NCBI GenBank assembly: GCA_030748495.1
Contig: JASMLX010000033.1
Span: 1-54,913, forward strand
Direction of reading: 5' to 3'
DNA: 54,913 nt
Source: Candidatus Poribacteria bacterium
GTDB lineage: Bacteria; Poribacteria; WGA-4E; UBA9662
A program made the translations under genes and the position numbers. This document shows, in pieces, positions 37,270 through 46,944 of the stretch. The notes under the pieces are model-generated. The model saw only the letters and a program-made list of their open reading frames with translations, was not told where the DNA came from and made no database searches. Every line of letters begins with the position of its first letter. Within the stretch, counting starts at the first letter, position 1.

Positions 37270-39556
37270 ATGCCTCAATCTCAACAATTAACCATTGAAC
37301 AAGCTATCTCACTAGCAGAAAAGGCAGCCAGGCAGGGCAATGCTGCTGTCGCACGGCAGCTTTACAATGCGATCTCGCGGCATCAGTCCAACCACCCAAT
37401 TGCGACACAGGGGTTGCGTAAGTTGCAACAAGAGTTGCCATGCCATCAATTGTTACCAGCACAGATGGCGGATCCGTCAGCAGATCAGATTAATACCCTG
37501 AGCAATCTGTATCATTCCGGGCCGATGACAAAGACCGAGCAGGCTTGTAGAGAATTACTGCCCCCCCCTCAATCATTAACTGTTCTTAATGTTTTAGGAG
37601 CAGTACTCGCAGGACAAGGCCAGTTACAGAAAGCGGTGCAAGTATTCGACCAAATAAGCCGGCTCCAGCCCGATTATGCAGAGGCCCACAACAACCGTGG
37701 CGTTGCACTCAAAGAGCTGGAACAGTTGGACGAGGCTATGGGGAGCTATCGCAGGGCAATCCAGGTCAGGCCCGATTATGCAGAGGCCTACTATCAATCG
37801 TGGCCCTACACTCACAGATCTGGGACGACAGGACGAGGCGGTAATGAGCTATAACAGTGCCATTCAGCTGAAGCCTGATTATGCTGAGGCTTACTATAAC
37901 CGCGGTAATGCACTACAAGAACTGGGGCGGCTAAGAGAAGCAGTTGAGGACTACCGAAAAGCTATCTCCATTGATCCTCAGAACAGTTTGTTCTGGGCTG
38001 GCTATGCGGAGTCTTTGCAATCAATGAAGCCTATATCATGTGGCAATGACTTGGTTCATGACTTGCTTCAGATGCTAGAACCGCCAACTGTTAGTCCTCA
38101 CGGGCTATCAAAAACTGTGATCAGTGCGTTGCGCTATTCCCCAAAGTTCTTACGTGTTCTTGAACTTTTTAAGTCTAACCATGCGGATGAAGATATTGAT
38201 CACTTAACAGTACAACTTTCAACTATTCCCCTTCTGCTACGAGTGATGGAGTTGAGTCCCATTGCAGATTTGGATGTGGAAAGAATGTTCTCAAAAATGA
38301 GAGCTGGCATGCTCACTAGAGTGACAAGCGGAAGAGGGGAAGCCCAAGGTCTCCCATTCTATGCAGCACTGACCATACACTGTTTTACAAATGAATACGT
38401 TTTTTCCGAGAGTGAGGACGAAAAACAAAAGATCGAACTTCTTCAAGAGAAAGTTAAGAGCACATTAGAAAAAGGGAAACCTGTCTCTCCGACACGGATT
38501 GCAGTTTTAGGAGCCTACAGGCCGCTCTCCAGCTTTTCATGGGCTGACGATTTGCTGAGATTTAAATGGCCAAACGACATGAAGAAAGTAATTATAGCGC
38601 AGGTAAATGATGTCAGGGAAGAACAAGCTCTCCGTCCCAATATACCCCGCCTAACCGCTAGAGAGAATAAAGTCTCTCTAGAAGTTCGCAACCAATATGA
38701 AGAAAATCCTTATCCTCGTTGGATTAAGACGGGATTAAGCGACAAACCAAAGACGATCAGACAGGTATTACAAGCGATTAAAATTCATCATAATCTTGAG
38801 GCACAACGGTTTTCAAATGAACCGGATATTCTTGTTGCCGGTTGCGGCACCGGAAAACACGCCTTAATTACTGCATCACGATTCTTGAACTGTAATATTC
38901 TCGCTATGGACTTAAGCTTGAGTAGCTTGTCATATGCGATGAGAAAAACCCAAGAATTAGGGATTACAAATATCGAGTATATGCAAGGGGATATTCTGAA
39001 GCTGGATCAACTTGAAAGGCAGTTTGATATTATCGAAAGTGTAGGTGTTTTACATCACATGGATGATCCACTAGCCGGATGGAAGGTACTAGTAGACAGA
39101 TTACGTTCAGATGGCTTGATGCAGATTGGCCTGTATAGTGATATCGCCCGTCAGCATGTTGTGAAGGCCCGTAAACATATCGCAAAGAAAAAATATATAA
39201 CCTCCCCAGACAACATTCGTAAATTTCGTGAAGAGGTCATTAACATGGATCCTAATTCCGATTCAGAAATCAAGAAGGTTATAGGCTCAGGTGATTTTTA
39301 TAGCTTAAGCACATGTCGTGATTTGTGTTTTCATGTTCAGGAACATCGTTTCACATTACCGCAAATTGAAGTGGCTTTGAATGATTTGGGTCTTAAATTT
39401 CTTGGCTTTGAATTAAAACGAAGTTGGATAATGAGTTTTAGTGAATTTCATCCGGGAAAAGATGCGCTAACATCCTTATCTTTGTGGCACCAGTTTGAAC
39501 TCAAGAACCCGGGGGCTTTCAGTAGGATGTATCAGTTCTGGGTACAAAAGGTGTAA
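37270..39556 (+). pseudogene. TPR-methyltransferase fusion with a one-base frameshift
   Basis: The start ATG 37270 follows AGGGG. The first frame encodes TPR repeats (QLYNAISRHQSNHPIATQGL, PDYAEAHNNRGVALKELEQL) up to codon AYY at 37794. One extra C at 37795 shifts the frame; removing it joins AYY to NRGPTLTDLGRQDEAV and the remaining TPRs. The second frame then gives a class I SAM-dependent methyltransferase at the C-terminus: DILVAGCGTGKHALI (motif I), ILAMDLSLSSL, IESVGVLHHMDDPLAGW. The 34-residue TPR repeat is seen in DNA as near-identical units about 102 bases apart. The unshifted protein would have about 760 residues. The target is unknown. Confidence 0.8.
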
Positions 39557-39558
39557 AG

Positions 39559-41733
39559 TTGAAGCTCTCAGTTATACAGTTATTTCACAGGTTTAGAGGG
39601 GTGGTAGGTCCAGTAATCGTGGCGAAAAATTATTTTACAACAGGAATATTCCCCTTAATACTGGCCACTTTAACGGCTGGACTCATATCAGGTTGTCTCT
39701 CTTCCGATCGATTTAAGGGCAGTTTGAAACAGCAGTATCAGGTCGAGATTATCAGAGATACTTGGGGGGTGCCTCATATCTTTGGCCAAACCGATGCCGA
39801 CACAGCCTATGGTCTTGCTTATGCTAATGCTGAAGACGACTTTGAAACTATCCAGATGGTATTTTTGGCTTCACGGGGAAAGTTAGGCGCAGCCATGGGA
39901 CAAGAGATGGCACCGCTTGACTACGCGGTTCAGTTGTTGAAAGTCCAAGAGACGGTCGAGGCCAAATACGAAACTCTGTCGCCCGAAGTTCGAGCTGTCT
40001 GTGAGGCTTATGCTGATGGCCTGAATTGTTATGCTGCTGCCCATCAGGACCAACTCCTGTATCGCAAAGTTTGGCCGGTCGAAGGTAAAGATCTGGTGGC
40101 CGGTTTTGTTCTAAAACTCCCTCTTTTCTTTGGTCTGGAGGGAACCTTAAAGCGAATATTCAATAACCGAGTTCAACCCGCTTCCCCGAAAGTCGGCCAA
40201 CTCCCATTTGAGCAGAGGGTAATCGGTTCCAACTTTTTAGCTGTTGGTCCTGAACGGTCAGCGGACGGGGCAACGCGGGTGGCCATCAATTCTCACCAAC
40301 CCTGGTCAGGTCCGGTAGCCTGGTACGAAGCGCACTTGATCAGTCAAGAAGGGCAAGATGTTTATGGAGGCCTATTCCCCGGTTCACCCATTATATTTCT
40401 GGGGCATAATAGAAATTTAGCCTGGGGGCATACGGTTAACGAGCCGGACCTGATCGATATATTTGAGTTAGAGATCAACCCCAAGAACCCGAATCAGTAT
40501 CGACTCGATGGTAAGTGGAAGAATCTGGAAGTGCGGAAAGTACCTATCGAAGTTAAGATCTGGAAAAACTTTCGCTGGACCGTTAAGCGGGAAGCTCTCT
40601 GGTCCGTCTATGGGCCAGCCATGCGAAATGAGAAGGGTGTTTTTGCCATTCGTTATGCGGGTATCGGTAACATTGAGGCGATTGAGCAGTGGTATCGAAT
40701 GGGAAAAGCGAAAAATTTAGCCGAATTCAAACAAGCGATGAAAATCCACGCCATTCCGATGTTTAACACCGGTTATGCCGATAAAGAGGGTCATCTATAC
40801 TACGTCTATAACGGTCTACTGCCTCAAAGAGATCCAAATTATGATTGGACTCAAACTGTGCCCGGTAATACCTCCGAAACCTTGTGGCAGGGGTATCTGC
40901 CTTATGACGATCTCCCCCAAGTGGAAGATCCGTCATCCGCTTTTATTCACTCTTGTAACAGTAGCCCGTTCAAGGCTACGCTAGAGGAGGATAATCCAGA
41001 TCCGCAAAAATATCCAGCGTATTTGGGGATTGAGACTTTTATGACCAACCGATCACGTCGGGCCAGGACACTTTTTGGGACTGATTCAGAGATTAGCCGA
41101 CAGGACTTCTTTGACTACAAGTTCGACAAAGAGTATGATCAAGCCTCCAGGCTGATCGGTCATATCGACCGATTTTTGCAGGAGGTTGAATCCGAAAATG
41201 CAGAACAGAAACAGGCGATGGAACTGATCCGATCATGGGATCGAAAAACTGATCTGGAGAATCGATCAACTGCGATGATTACGCTTACATTTCGACCCCG
41301 AAGCCAAACTGGAAAAATGCGTTACGATAAAGATCGCTTCCTTAGACAGATGAAGGAGGCAATCCAAATGCTGAAGAAACGTCACAGCCGGATTGATCCT
41401 ACTTGGGGTGAAGTCAATCGGCTAGTTCGGGGTGAAGTAGATCTACCCTTAGCCGGTGGACACGATGTGTTACGGGCCATTTACGGTGAGATCAGTGACG
41501 GGCGACTAGTCGGTGTAGCTGGCGATTGTTTCTTTCAGATCGTCGAGTGGGACAAGAACGGAAATCAACAAGCCTGGGTGATCAACCAGTACGGGAGTAA
41601 TCCTAGCCAACCCGGCTCACCCCACTATGCTGATCAGGCCGAATTATTTGCTCAAGAAAAAATGCGCCCAGCTTGGTTAACTAGAGAGCAAATTTTGGCT
41701 AACGCAGAGCGACGTTACCGCCCAACGCCCTAA
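39559..41733 (+). CDS. penicillin/AHL acylase-family lipoprotein (Ntn hydrolase)
   Basis: The 724-residue precursor begins with a hydrophobic segment and lipobox LISGC (C46), so it is probably anchored in the envelope. The alpha-chain motif IIRDTWGVPHIFG and the beta-chain start at S224 in VIGSNFLAVGPERSADG, the nucleophile exposed by self-cleavage, identify the family, as does INSHQPWSGP. Members cleave amide bonds in beta-lactams, acyl-homoserine lactones or lipopeptides. The TTG start lies 2 bases after the TPR-methyltransferase stop, so the two are cotranscribed. Confidence 0.88.
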   Translation: MKLSVIQLFHRFRGVVGPVIVAKNYFTTGIFPLILATLTAGLISGCLSSDRFKGSLKQQYQVEIIRDTWGVPHIFGQTDADTAYGLAYANAEDDFETIQMVFLASRGKLGAAMGQEMAPLDYAVQLLKVQETVEAKYETLSPEVRAVCEAYADGLNCYAAAHQDQLLYRKVWPVEGKDLVAGFVLKLPLFFGLEGTLKRIFNNRVQPASPKVGQLPFEQRVIGSNFLAVGPERSADGATRVAINSHQPWSGPVAWYEAHLISQEGQDVYGGLFPGSPIIFLGHNRNLAWGHTVNEPDLIDIFELEINPKNPNQYRLDGKWKNLEVRKVPIEVKIWKNFRWTVKREALWSVYGPAMRNEKGVFAIRYAGIGNIEAIEQWYRMGKAKNLAEFKQAMKIHAIPMFNTGYADKEGHLYYVYNGLLPQRDPNYDWTQTVPGNTSETLWQGYLPYDDLPQVEDPSSAFIHSCNSSPFKATLEEDNPDPQKYPAYLGIETFMTNRSRRARTLFGTDSEISRQDFFDYKFDKEYDQASRLIGHIDRFLQEVESENAEQKQAMELIRSWDRKTDLENRSTAMITLTFRPRSQTGKMRYDKDRFLRQMKEAIQMLKKRHSRIDPTWGEVNRLVRGEVDLPLAGGHDVLRAIYGEISDGRLVGVAGDCFFQIVEWDKNGNQQAWVINQYGSNPSQPGSPHYADQAELFAQEKMRPAWLTREQILANAERRYRPTP

Positions 41734-42107
41734 GATTAAGAGGCGGCCAATTACTATTAACTTGAGTCTAAGATCGCTCTTACCTTATGTACCATTTCAT
41801 CAGGGCTTGCCTGAACAGAATTGCCATTCAGCAAGCGTTCATCCGAATTCCCAGTGAGTTTGAACTGTCTGTATTCTGACTTCAGGTAGATGGTCAATGG
41901 ACATCATCTTGACTGGGGCTATATTGATGGAGTTAGCATCTTATCCCAGATATTTTGGCAATCAGGATCGTTGTATTGACTTTGGGTCGGTATAGACTTT
42001 GGTGGCAAAGCAACATCAGCTACGGGATTTATTTCTCGAAAACTATCTAAAACTACTTACACTGGTTGTCGATTGACAACCAATCGATAATAGCAACAGG
42101 AGTCAGA
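41734..42107. other. gene-free stretch with weak coding remnants
   Basis: Plus-strand fragments such as LDWGYIDGVSILSQIFWQSG appear near 41910 but are broken by stops and frame changes. No recognised gene, RNA or repeat. Confidence 0.3.
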
Positions 42108-42809
42108 ATGCGACTTTACATTATCCGTCATGCCGATCCCGATTATGCCAATCGAACCATCACCCCGCAAGGTCATCTTGAGGCTGAAGCACTGGCTAAC
42201 CGTCTGGCTTCTCAGGGGTTGGATCGCATCTATTCCTCTCCATTGGGGCGGGCGATCCATACAGCCCAATACACGGCTGACCAATTGGACATGGATTACC
42301 AGATTGAAGACTGGATTCAGGAAGCCAGCTTGATGCTGGAGGATCCATCCAAAGGTCAGGTCTGTGCCTGGGATCTGGACGGTGAAATGATTCGTGGTGA
42401 GATCCCCGTCACCACCCACCAGGATTGGTATCATCAGTCGCCGTTTGATTCGCCCATGTTCCGGCAATACTTCCATTCACTGGTGCAGGAGTCAGACCGG
42501 TTTCTGGCCAATCATGGCTACGTGAGAGAAAATCGTCGCTACCGGATTGTTGAGTCCAACCAACAGCAGATCGCCCTTTTCTGCCATGGAGGTTTTGGCC
42601 TGATCTGGATCGCCCACTTATTGGAGATACCGATACCTATGATGTGGTCCAGTTTTTTTCTAGCGCCCAGTTCAGTCACTACCATTCTGTTCGACGAGCG
42701 CAGCGATCAGTGGGCGGTTCCACGTTGTATCGGTTTAGCCGATGTCTCCCACCTATATCAGGCGGGGCTACCGGTCCAACCTAGTGGTATCAAGGCCAAT
42801 TTCTATTGA
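42108..42809 (+). CDS. histidine phosphatase (phosphoglycerate mutase-like) family protein
   Basis: ATG 42108 with AACAGGAG upstream gives MRLYIIRHADPDY, with the catalytic R7-H8 of the family. The second histidine lies in ALFCHGGFG. Additional features are TPQGHLEAEALANRLASQGL and IYSSPLGRAIHTA. The 233 residues fit cobC/phosphatase-like enzymes, but the substrate is unknown. Confidence 0.9.
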   Translation: MRLYIIRHADPDYANRTITPQGHLEAEALANRLASQGLDRIYSSPLGRAIHTAQYTADQLDMDYQIEDWIQEASLMLEDPSKGQVCAWDLDGEMIRGEIPVTTHQDWYHQSPFDSPMFRQYFHSLVQESDRFLANHGYVRENRRYRIVESNQQQIALFCHGGFGLIWIAHLLEIPIPMMWSSFFLAPSSVTTILFDERSDQWAVPRCIGLADVSHLYQAGLPVQPSGIKANFY

Positions 42810-43343
42810 AAACTTTAGTGTAGTTATCCTAAGCCACACTGTTCAAAAAACAGGGTGGTCACGGTCTATGGTGGTAACAGTACTGATGGCGATCAGGTGT
42901 GTTTTTGGACTCCGTAAGTTCCTAAAGGTGACACAATCACATTTGTGACAATGGAAAAAAGTGTCATCGGGCCAGAGATGCTCAAGACTTAGCAACTGTA
43001 TAAAAGCAGCTATGGGGAGATGAGTTTTGGGCGTAGGGGTATTTTTGGTTCAGTTGGATTGGGAAGCAGGTTGATGGAAACGTGAGAGGGTACTAGGTGA
43101 AAATCAGGGTAAGAAGCTAGGATAAATTTCATGTAGACCAATAGCTGGTGTTGTTCTGATATCTTTGCTGTCTGCGATGAGGTCTAGAACGGTGCGAAGC
43201 AACCTCTTCTTATATTCGCAACTCAAAATTCGTGTAACCCACTGAGTTAGCAATCGTATATTTACTATACTTTATCTTTGATAGCGGCCCTATCCAAAAT
43301 TCGCTTTTCTGTTTATTGCAGAGTATGAGTTTGAGGAATTTTT
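42810..43343. other. gene-free stretch upstream of the LysM peptidase
   Basis: A plus-strand fragment reading VVTVYGGNSTDGDQVCFWTP then, after a TAA, VPKGDTITFVTMEKSVIG (42860-42970) looks like decayed coding sequence of unknown family. A TATACT at 43267-43272 may be the -10 box for the next gene, without a good -35. Confidence 0.3.
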
Positions 43344-44594
43344 ATGTCAGCTCGCCGACAGCTTTTGGTCTGGGCATCCGTTGTTACAGCACTCAGTTTA
43401 ATTTTGATCTCCAAAGTTCGCGACACCTCCGCCGTCGCGAATACACCAGAATTGACGTCAAGCGAAACTCAGGTCGATTTTGCCACTATTTTCACCGATA
43501 GCTCCAGCAATATTAACCTCGATCCCAGCCAAAGGCTGAACACCAAAACATCAACCCTACTCACCGATCCTAGTTTCCCACCGCAGCAGATATCTCTATT
43601 GACGCATACAGGTCGGAAAATTGATCCGATTTTGAGCGATAACAACCGGAATACTAGTAGGAATATTGTTAGTAGCGATCCAGGCCCAATTCTGAAGAAC
43701 AGAATTTCTGTTGGTCGCCAATTTAAAAATCGAGTGCAAAAATCCGCTACTTCTTCATCCGTGATTCCCGCTCAACAGAATGAAGTGTTGCTCTTTCCAT
43801 CGGAGATCGAACAACCAAAGACCTCGACTGCGACACCACCCCCGAAGCCATCAGTTTCGGTTAACACCTATCGCATTAAAAGGAATGATAGTTTGTGGAC
43901 AATTGCGGCCAAGAATAAAGTAGATCTCTATACCCTGTTAACCTTCAATAAGCTGAAGAATGCCAACTTAATTCAAAAGGGACAAACAATTCGTATTCCC
44001 GATACACCGGGGATTTTGCATACGGTTCAAAAAAATGAAACCTTGGAAGATATTGCACTCCGTTATCAAGTCGGATTATCGACCGTTATTAAGGCTAATG
44101 CAATTATAGATCCAGATTTCATTCAAGCCAACACGGATCTATTTCTCCCACACGCTACGCTAACAAATCGATTTCGCAAACAACTGTTGAATAAGCATGT
44201 TAACCCAAAGTTTATCCTTCCCGCCAGAGGCCGTATCTCTGACGGTTATGGGTATCGAATCCATCCTGTCTTGAAACGGAGGCGATTGCACAAAGGGGTT
44301 GATATCGCCGCCAAAACCGGCACTGCGGTAAGAGCCTCAGCCAGAGGGCGCGTTAGTTTTAGCGGAACTATGGGTGGATATGGTAAACTAATTATCATTG
44401 ACCACGTGGGTGGCTACGAGACTAGATATGCGCACAATTCCAGGCTTTTGGTCAAACAGGGGCAGCGGGTGAGGCAGGGGCAAAAGATTGCTCTAGTGGG
44501 CAACACTGGGCTAACAACGGGACCACACCTGCACTTTGAGATTCGAAAACATCAAAAAGCAACTAATCCGAAAACATATTTGCGACTCAACTAG
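43344..44594 (+). CDS. LysM-M23 murein hydrolase (NlpD/EnvC-like)
   Basis: The 416-residue protein has an N-terminal membrane or signal segment (LLVWASVVTALSLILIS), a low-complexity linker, two LysM domains at about 175-219 (YRIKRNDSLWTIAAKNKVDL) and 225-269, and a C-terminal M23 metallopeptidase with H316, D320 and the HLH pair at 395-397. All zinc ligands are present, so it may be an active endopeptidase, unlike degenerate NlpD. The start follows GAGGA. It heads a run of envelope genes on the plus strand. Confidence 0.92.
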   Translation: MSARRQLLVWASVVTALSLILISKVRDTSAVANTPELTSSETQVDFATIFTDSSSNINLDPSQRLNTKTSTLLTDPSFPPQQISLLTHTGRKIDPILSDNNRNTSRNIVSSDPGPILKNRISVGRQFKNRVQKSATSSSVIPAQQNEVLLFPSEIEQPKTSTATPPPKPSVSVNTYRIKRNDSLWTIAAKNKVDLYTLLTFNKLKNANLIQKGQTIRIPDTPGILHTVQKNETLEDIALRYQVGLSTVIKANAIIDPDFIQANTDLFLPHATLTNRFRKQLLNKHVNPKFILPARGRISDGYGYRIHPVLKRRRLHKGVDIAAKTGTAVRASARGRVSFSGTMGGYGKLIIIDHVGGYETRYAHNSRLLVKQGQRVRQGQKIALVGNTGLTTGPHLHFEIRKHQKATNPKTYLRLN

Positions 44595-44673
44595 CAGAAT
44601 CAGATATTACGATGAGCGGATACATCCACCATAGCTGAATTAGCAAGGTAGACGGAATAACGGAGGCATTCAA

Positions 44674-45675
44674 GTGAAGGCATTCGAAAGGGAAAAATCC
44701 CATTGCAGTTCGAGGTACAGATGGCTCTCAATCAGGGCGAGATATTGCCTGCTCGGTCTACTAGTTATCGGTTTTTTGTGGGGGTGTGCTGACCCTGACC
44801 AGAGAGTCGATCGACCGACGTTCGGCGATGATGATGGACGAGAGGCAAAGGCTCAGGCCGCCTTTCTGAAAGCGCAAGCGGCCATCGACCTAACCGGTAT
44901 CGGGATCGATCTCTCCGAACTTAGCGATCTAGGTAACCTGGAATCTATACTTGCTAGCCCAGCGCAGCTTGAAGCTTTACCCGAAACGGCCATCCAGGAT
45001 GCGATTGGTGCCATGTATAGTGTCCTGGATGCTTCCGGTGAACAGATTCCCTCTGCTGAAGGGCTTGCCCTGCTGGCTAGCCCAGCCCGGGCGACAGGAT
45101 CTACCGACTCAATTCTGTCCGAGACAGATCAGATCTTGATGCACATCAATCTGGCCTATTTCTATATTTCCGATGCGGTACGTCTGTTACAGACCGAAAA
45201 AGGCGATCTATTCGAGGTCGGCTTTGAGGACGGTCAATACGATTTTCACCTGACTCCGGCAGCAGAGCAAAAGTTTAAGAATCTACAGTCGGAGGAATAT
45301 ATCCGCCAGTTCAGCGCTGAACAGCGACAAGCGGTTATTGATGCCGTCGTCTTGCTGACCAGTGCTAAAATTAAAGTTCTAGAACAACCCGGTGTAAAGG
45401 ATATTAACGATAAACTAATTCAGGATCAAGTACTGTCCATCGACCGAAAGGTTAGCCGGCAGGACGCTCTCTTTCATCTGGATCGAGGTTTACAGATGGC
45501 TACAGAACTGGCACCGGATTTGGCAAAATCGATTAACGAACTCAACAAAAATGTGGCCGATGTCTTTACCGAAAAGATGCTGGATAAAGTAACGGAGTGG
45601 GGTTTTACCATTACGAATAAGGAAGAGGTCGGTGAGCGAATCAAAAAACTTATCTCCGGGACAAGCAGCCAATAA
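44674..45675 (+). CDS. unrecognised lipoprotein, helical
   Basis: GTG 44674 follows GGAGG. A basic segment and hydrophobic helix end in the lipobox FLWGC, then DPDQRVDRP. The mature part (about 290 residues) is mostly Ala/Leu/Glu-rich helix, with DLTGIGIDLSELSDLGNLES and later FHLDRGLQMATELAPDLAKS. No catalytic motif is seen. It lies between the M23 peptidase and an outer-membrane barrel, 21 bases from the latter, so an assembly or periplasmic role is possible. Confidence 0.75.
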   Translation: MKAFEREKSHCSSRYRWLSIRARYCLLGLLVIGFLWGCADPDQRVDRPTFGDDDGREAKAQAAFLKAQAAIDLTGIGIDLSELSDLGNLESILASPAQLEALPETAIQDAIGAMYSVLDASGEQIPSAEGLALLASPARATGSTDSILSETDQILMHINLAYFYISDAVRLLQTEKGDLFEVGFEDGQYDFHLTPAAEQKFKNLQSEEYIRQFSAEQRQAVIDAVVLLTSAKIKVLEQPGVKDINDKLIQDQVLSIDRKVSRQDALFHLDRGLQMATELAPDLAKSINELNKNVADVFTEKMLDKVTEWGFTITNKEEVGERIKKLISGTSSQ

Positions 45676-45696
45676 GGCTTAGTAAGGGAAGGATAA

Positions 45697-46944
45697 ATGA
45701 TGCGTTGTGTTAATCTGAAACAGTTTTTGATCGTTTTGTTAACCCTTCTGCCCGTGGCCGTCTGGGCCGGTGAAACACCACTGTTTCTTTATCGTGGATT
45801 ACGAGCCACCAGTATGGGCAACGCTTATGAAGCTATTGCCGACGATCTTTCTGCCGTACACTATAATCCGGCTGGCCTGACACAGATCGAAAAAGTCTCT
45901 TTCCAGTTCCTGCCAATCCAACTCTGGGGGACACAAGATATTTTAGACCAGGCTTTGGGGATGACGGAATTTATGAGTGAAGTCGTTACACCGCTTACCA
46001 GTTCATCTAATCCCTTAGTTGATCCGTCATTAGCCGATGCCAGAACAAAATTAGTCGATCAAGTCACCAGTCTCTCCTCCAAGCATCTGGGAACAAAAGC
46101 GGACCTTGTTGGACTAGGACTGTCGATTCCGCTGGTCAATAAGCAGATGGCACTGGGGCTATCACTCTACTTCCAAACCTTGGCTGACTTTCAGATTGTC
46201 AAGCGTGGTCTGCCCTGGCCGGATCCAATTTTGCAGATTTTGGACGATCATGTCATCTATCGTGCTACACTCCAAGGGGCTTTCGCTACGTCACTGGCCT
46301 ATCGGTTGGATATTGACCAGCCCTATATCAAAGCGGTTCATTTCGGGACCACGGCTCGCTTGATTGGTCGGGGTGAGGCAAGCGATGTGGACAATCCCTT
46401 TGCCGTCTCTGATCTACTAAACCCGGACCGGTTTGCGGAGGAATATTTTAGCCTGGGACCTGAAGAGGATATTACATCTTTGATAGAACGCCAATTTGGA
46501 TACAGCATCGATTTTGGCACCATCATTACGCCTCTCGAAGGGCTGAATTTGGGCGTAGCTGGCCGTAATTTAGTTGGAGGTATTGGGGATAATACGTTTC
46601 CACCGAATGTGGCCGTCTCTGCAGCCGTTCGTCCGCTCACACTTCTGGAGATGGAGAATAAACTGGTCGATGTCACGCTGGCTACCACTTGGGATAATCC
46701 TAATGGAGATGATATGTTAGGTGGCTATGCCCTGGATCAATACACCGATAACATTCACCTCGGTGCCGAGGTGCGGATTTTGCCTAATGGGTGGATTGAG
46801 ATCGGACTTCGAGCCGGAGACAACCAAGGATTCTCTACTTTCGGAGCAGACCTCCGCCTGCTGAAGTTTTTACACCTCGAAGCGGCTCGATATAGTAATT
46901 TACAAAGTGATTGGTGGGTTGGGGCAGCAAGAATTAGCTTCTAG
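45697..46944 (+). CDS. PorV/OmpP1-like outer-membrane protein
   Basis: The 415-residue protein has a signal peptide (LKQFLIVLLTLLPVAVWA), then LYRGLRATSMGNAYEAIADD and VHYNPAGLTQIE, the signature N-terminus of PorV/FadL-type barrels. It ends WVGAARISF with the C-terminal Phe expected of a BAM substrate. The start follows GGGAAGGA. The 3' end overlaps the Wza-like gene by 38 bases. Family members can transport hydrophobic compounds or serve surface-protein export. Confidence 0.85.
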   Translation: MMRCVNLKQFLIVLLTLLPVAVWAGETPLFLYRGLRATSMGNAYEAIADDLSAVHYNPAGLTQIEKVSFQFLPIQLWGTQDILDQALGMTEFMSEVVTPLTSSSNPLVDPSLADARTKLVDQVTSLSSKHLGTKADLVGLGLSIPLVNKQMALGLSLYFQTLADFQIVKRGLPWPDPILQILDDHVIYRATLQGAFATSLAYRLDIDQPYIKAVHFGTTARLIGRGEASDVDNPFAVSDLLNPDRFAEEYFSLGPEEDITSLIERQFGYSIDFGTIITPLEGLNLGVAGRNLVGGIGDNTFPPNVAVSAAVRPLTLLEMENKLVDVTLATTWDNPNGDDMLGGYALDQYTDNIHLGAEVRILPNGWIEIGLRAGDNQGFSTFGADLRLLKFLHLEAARYSNLQSDWWVGAARISF

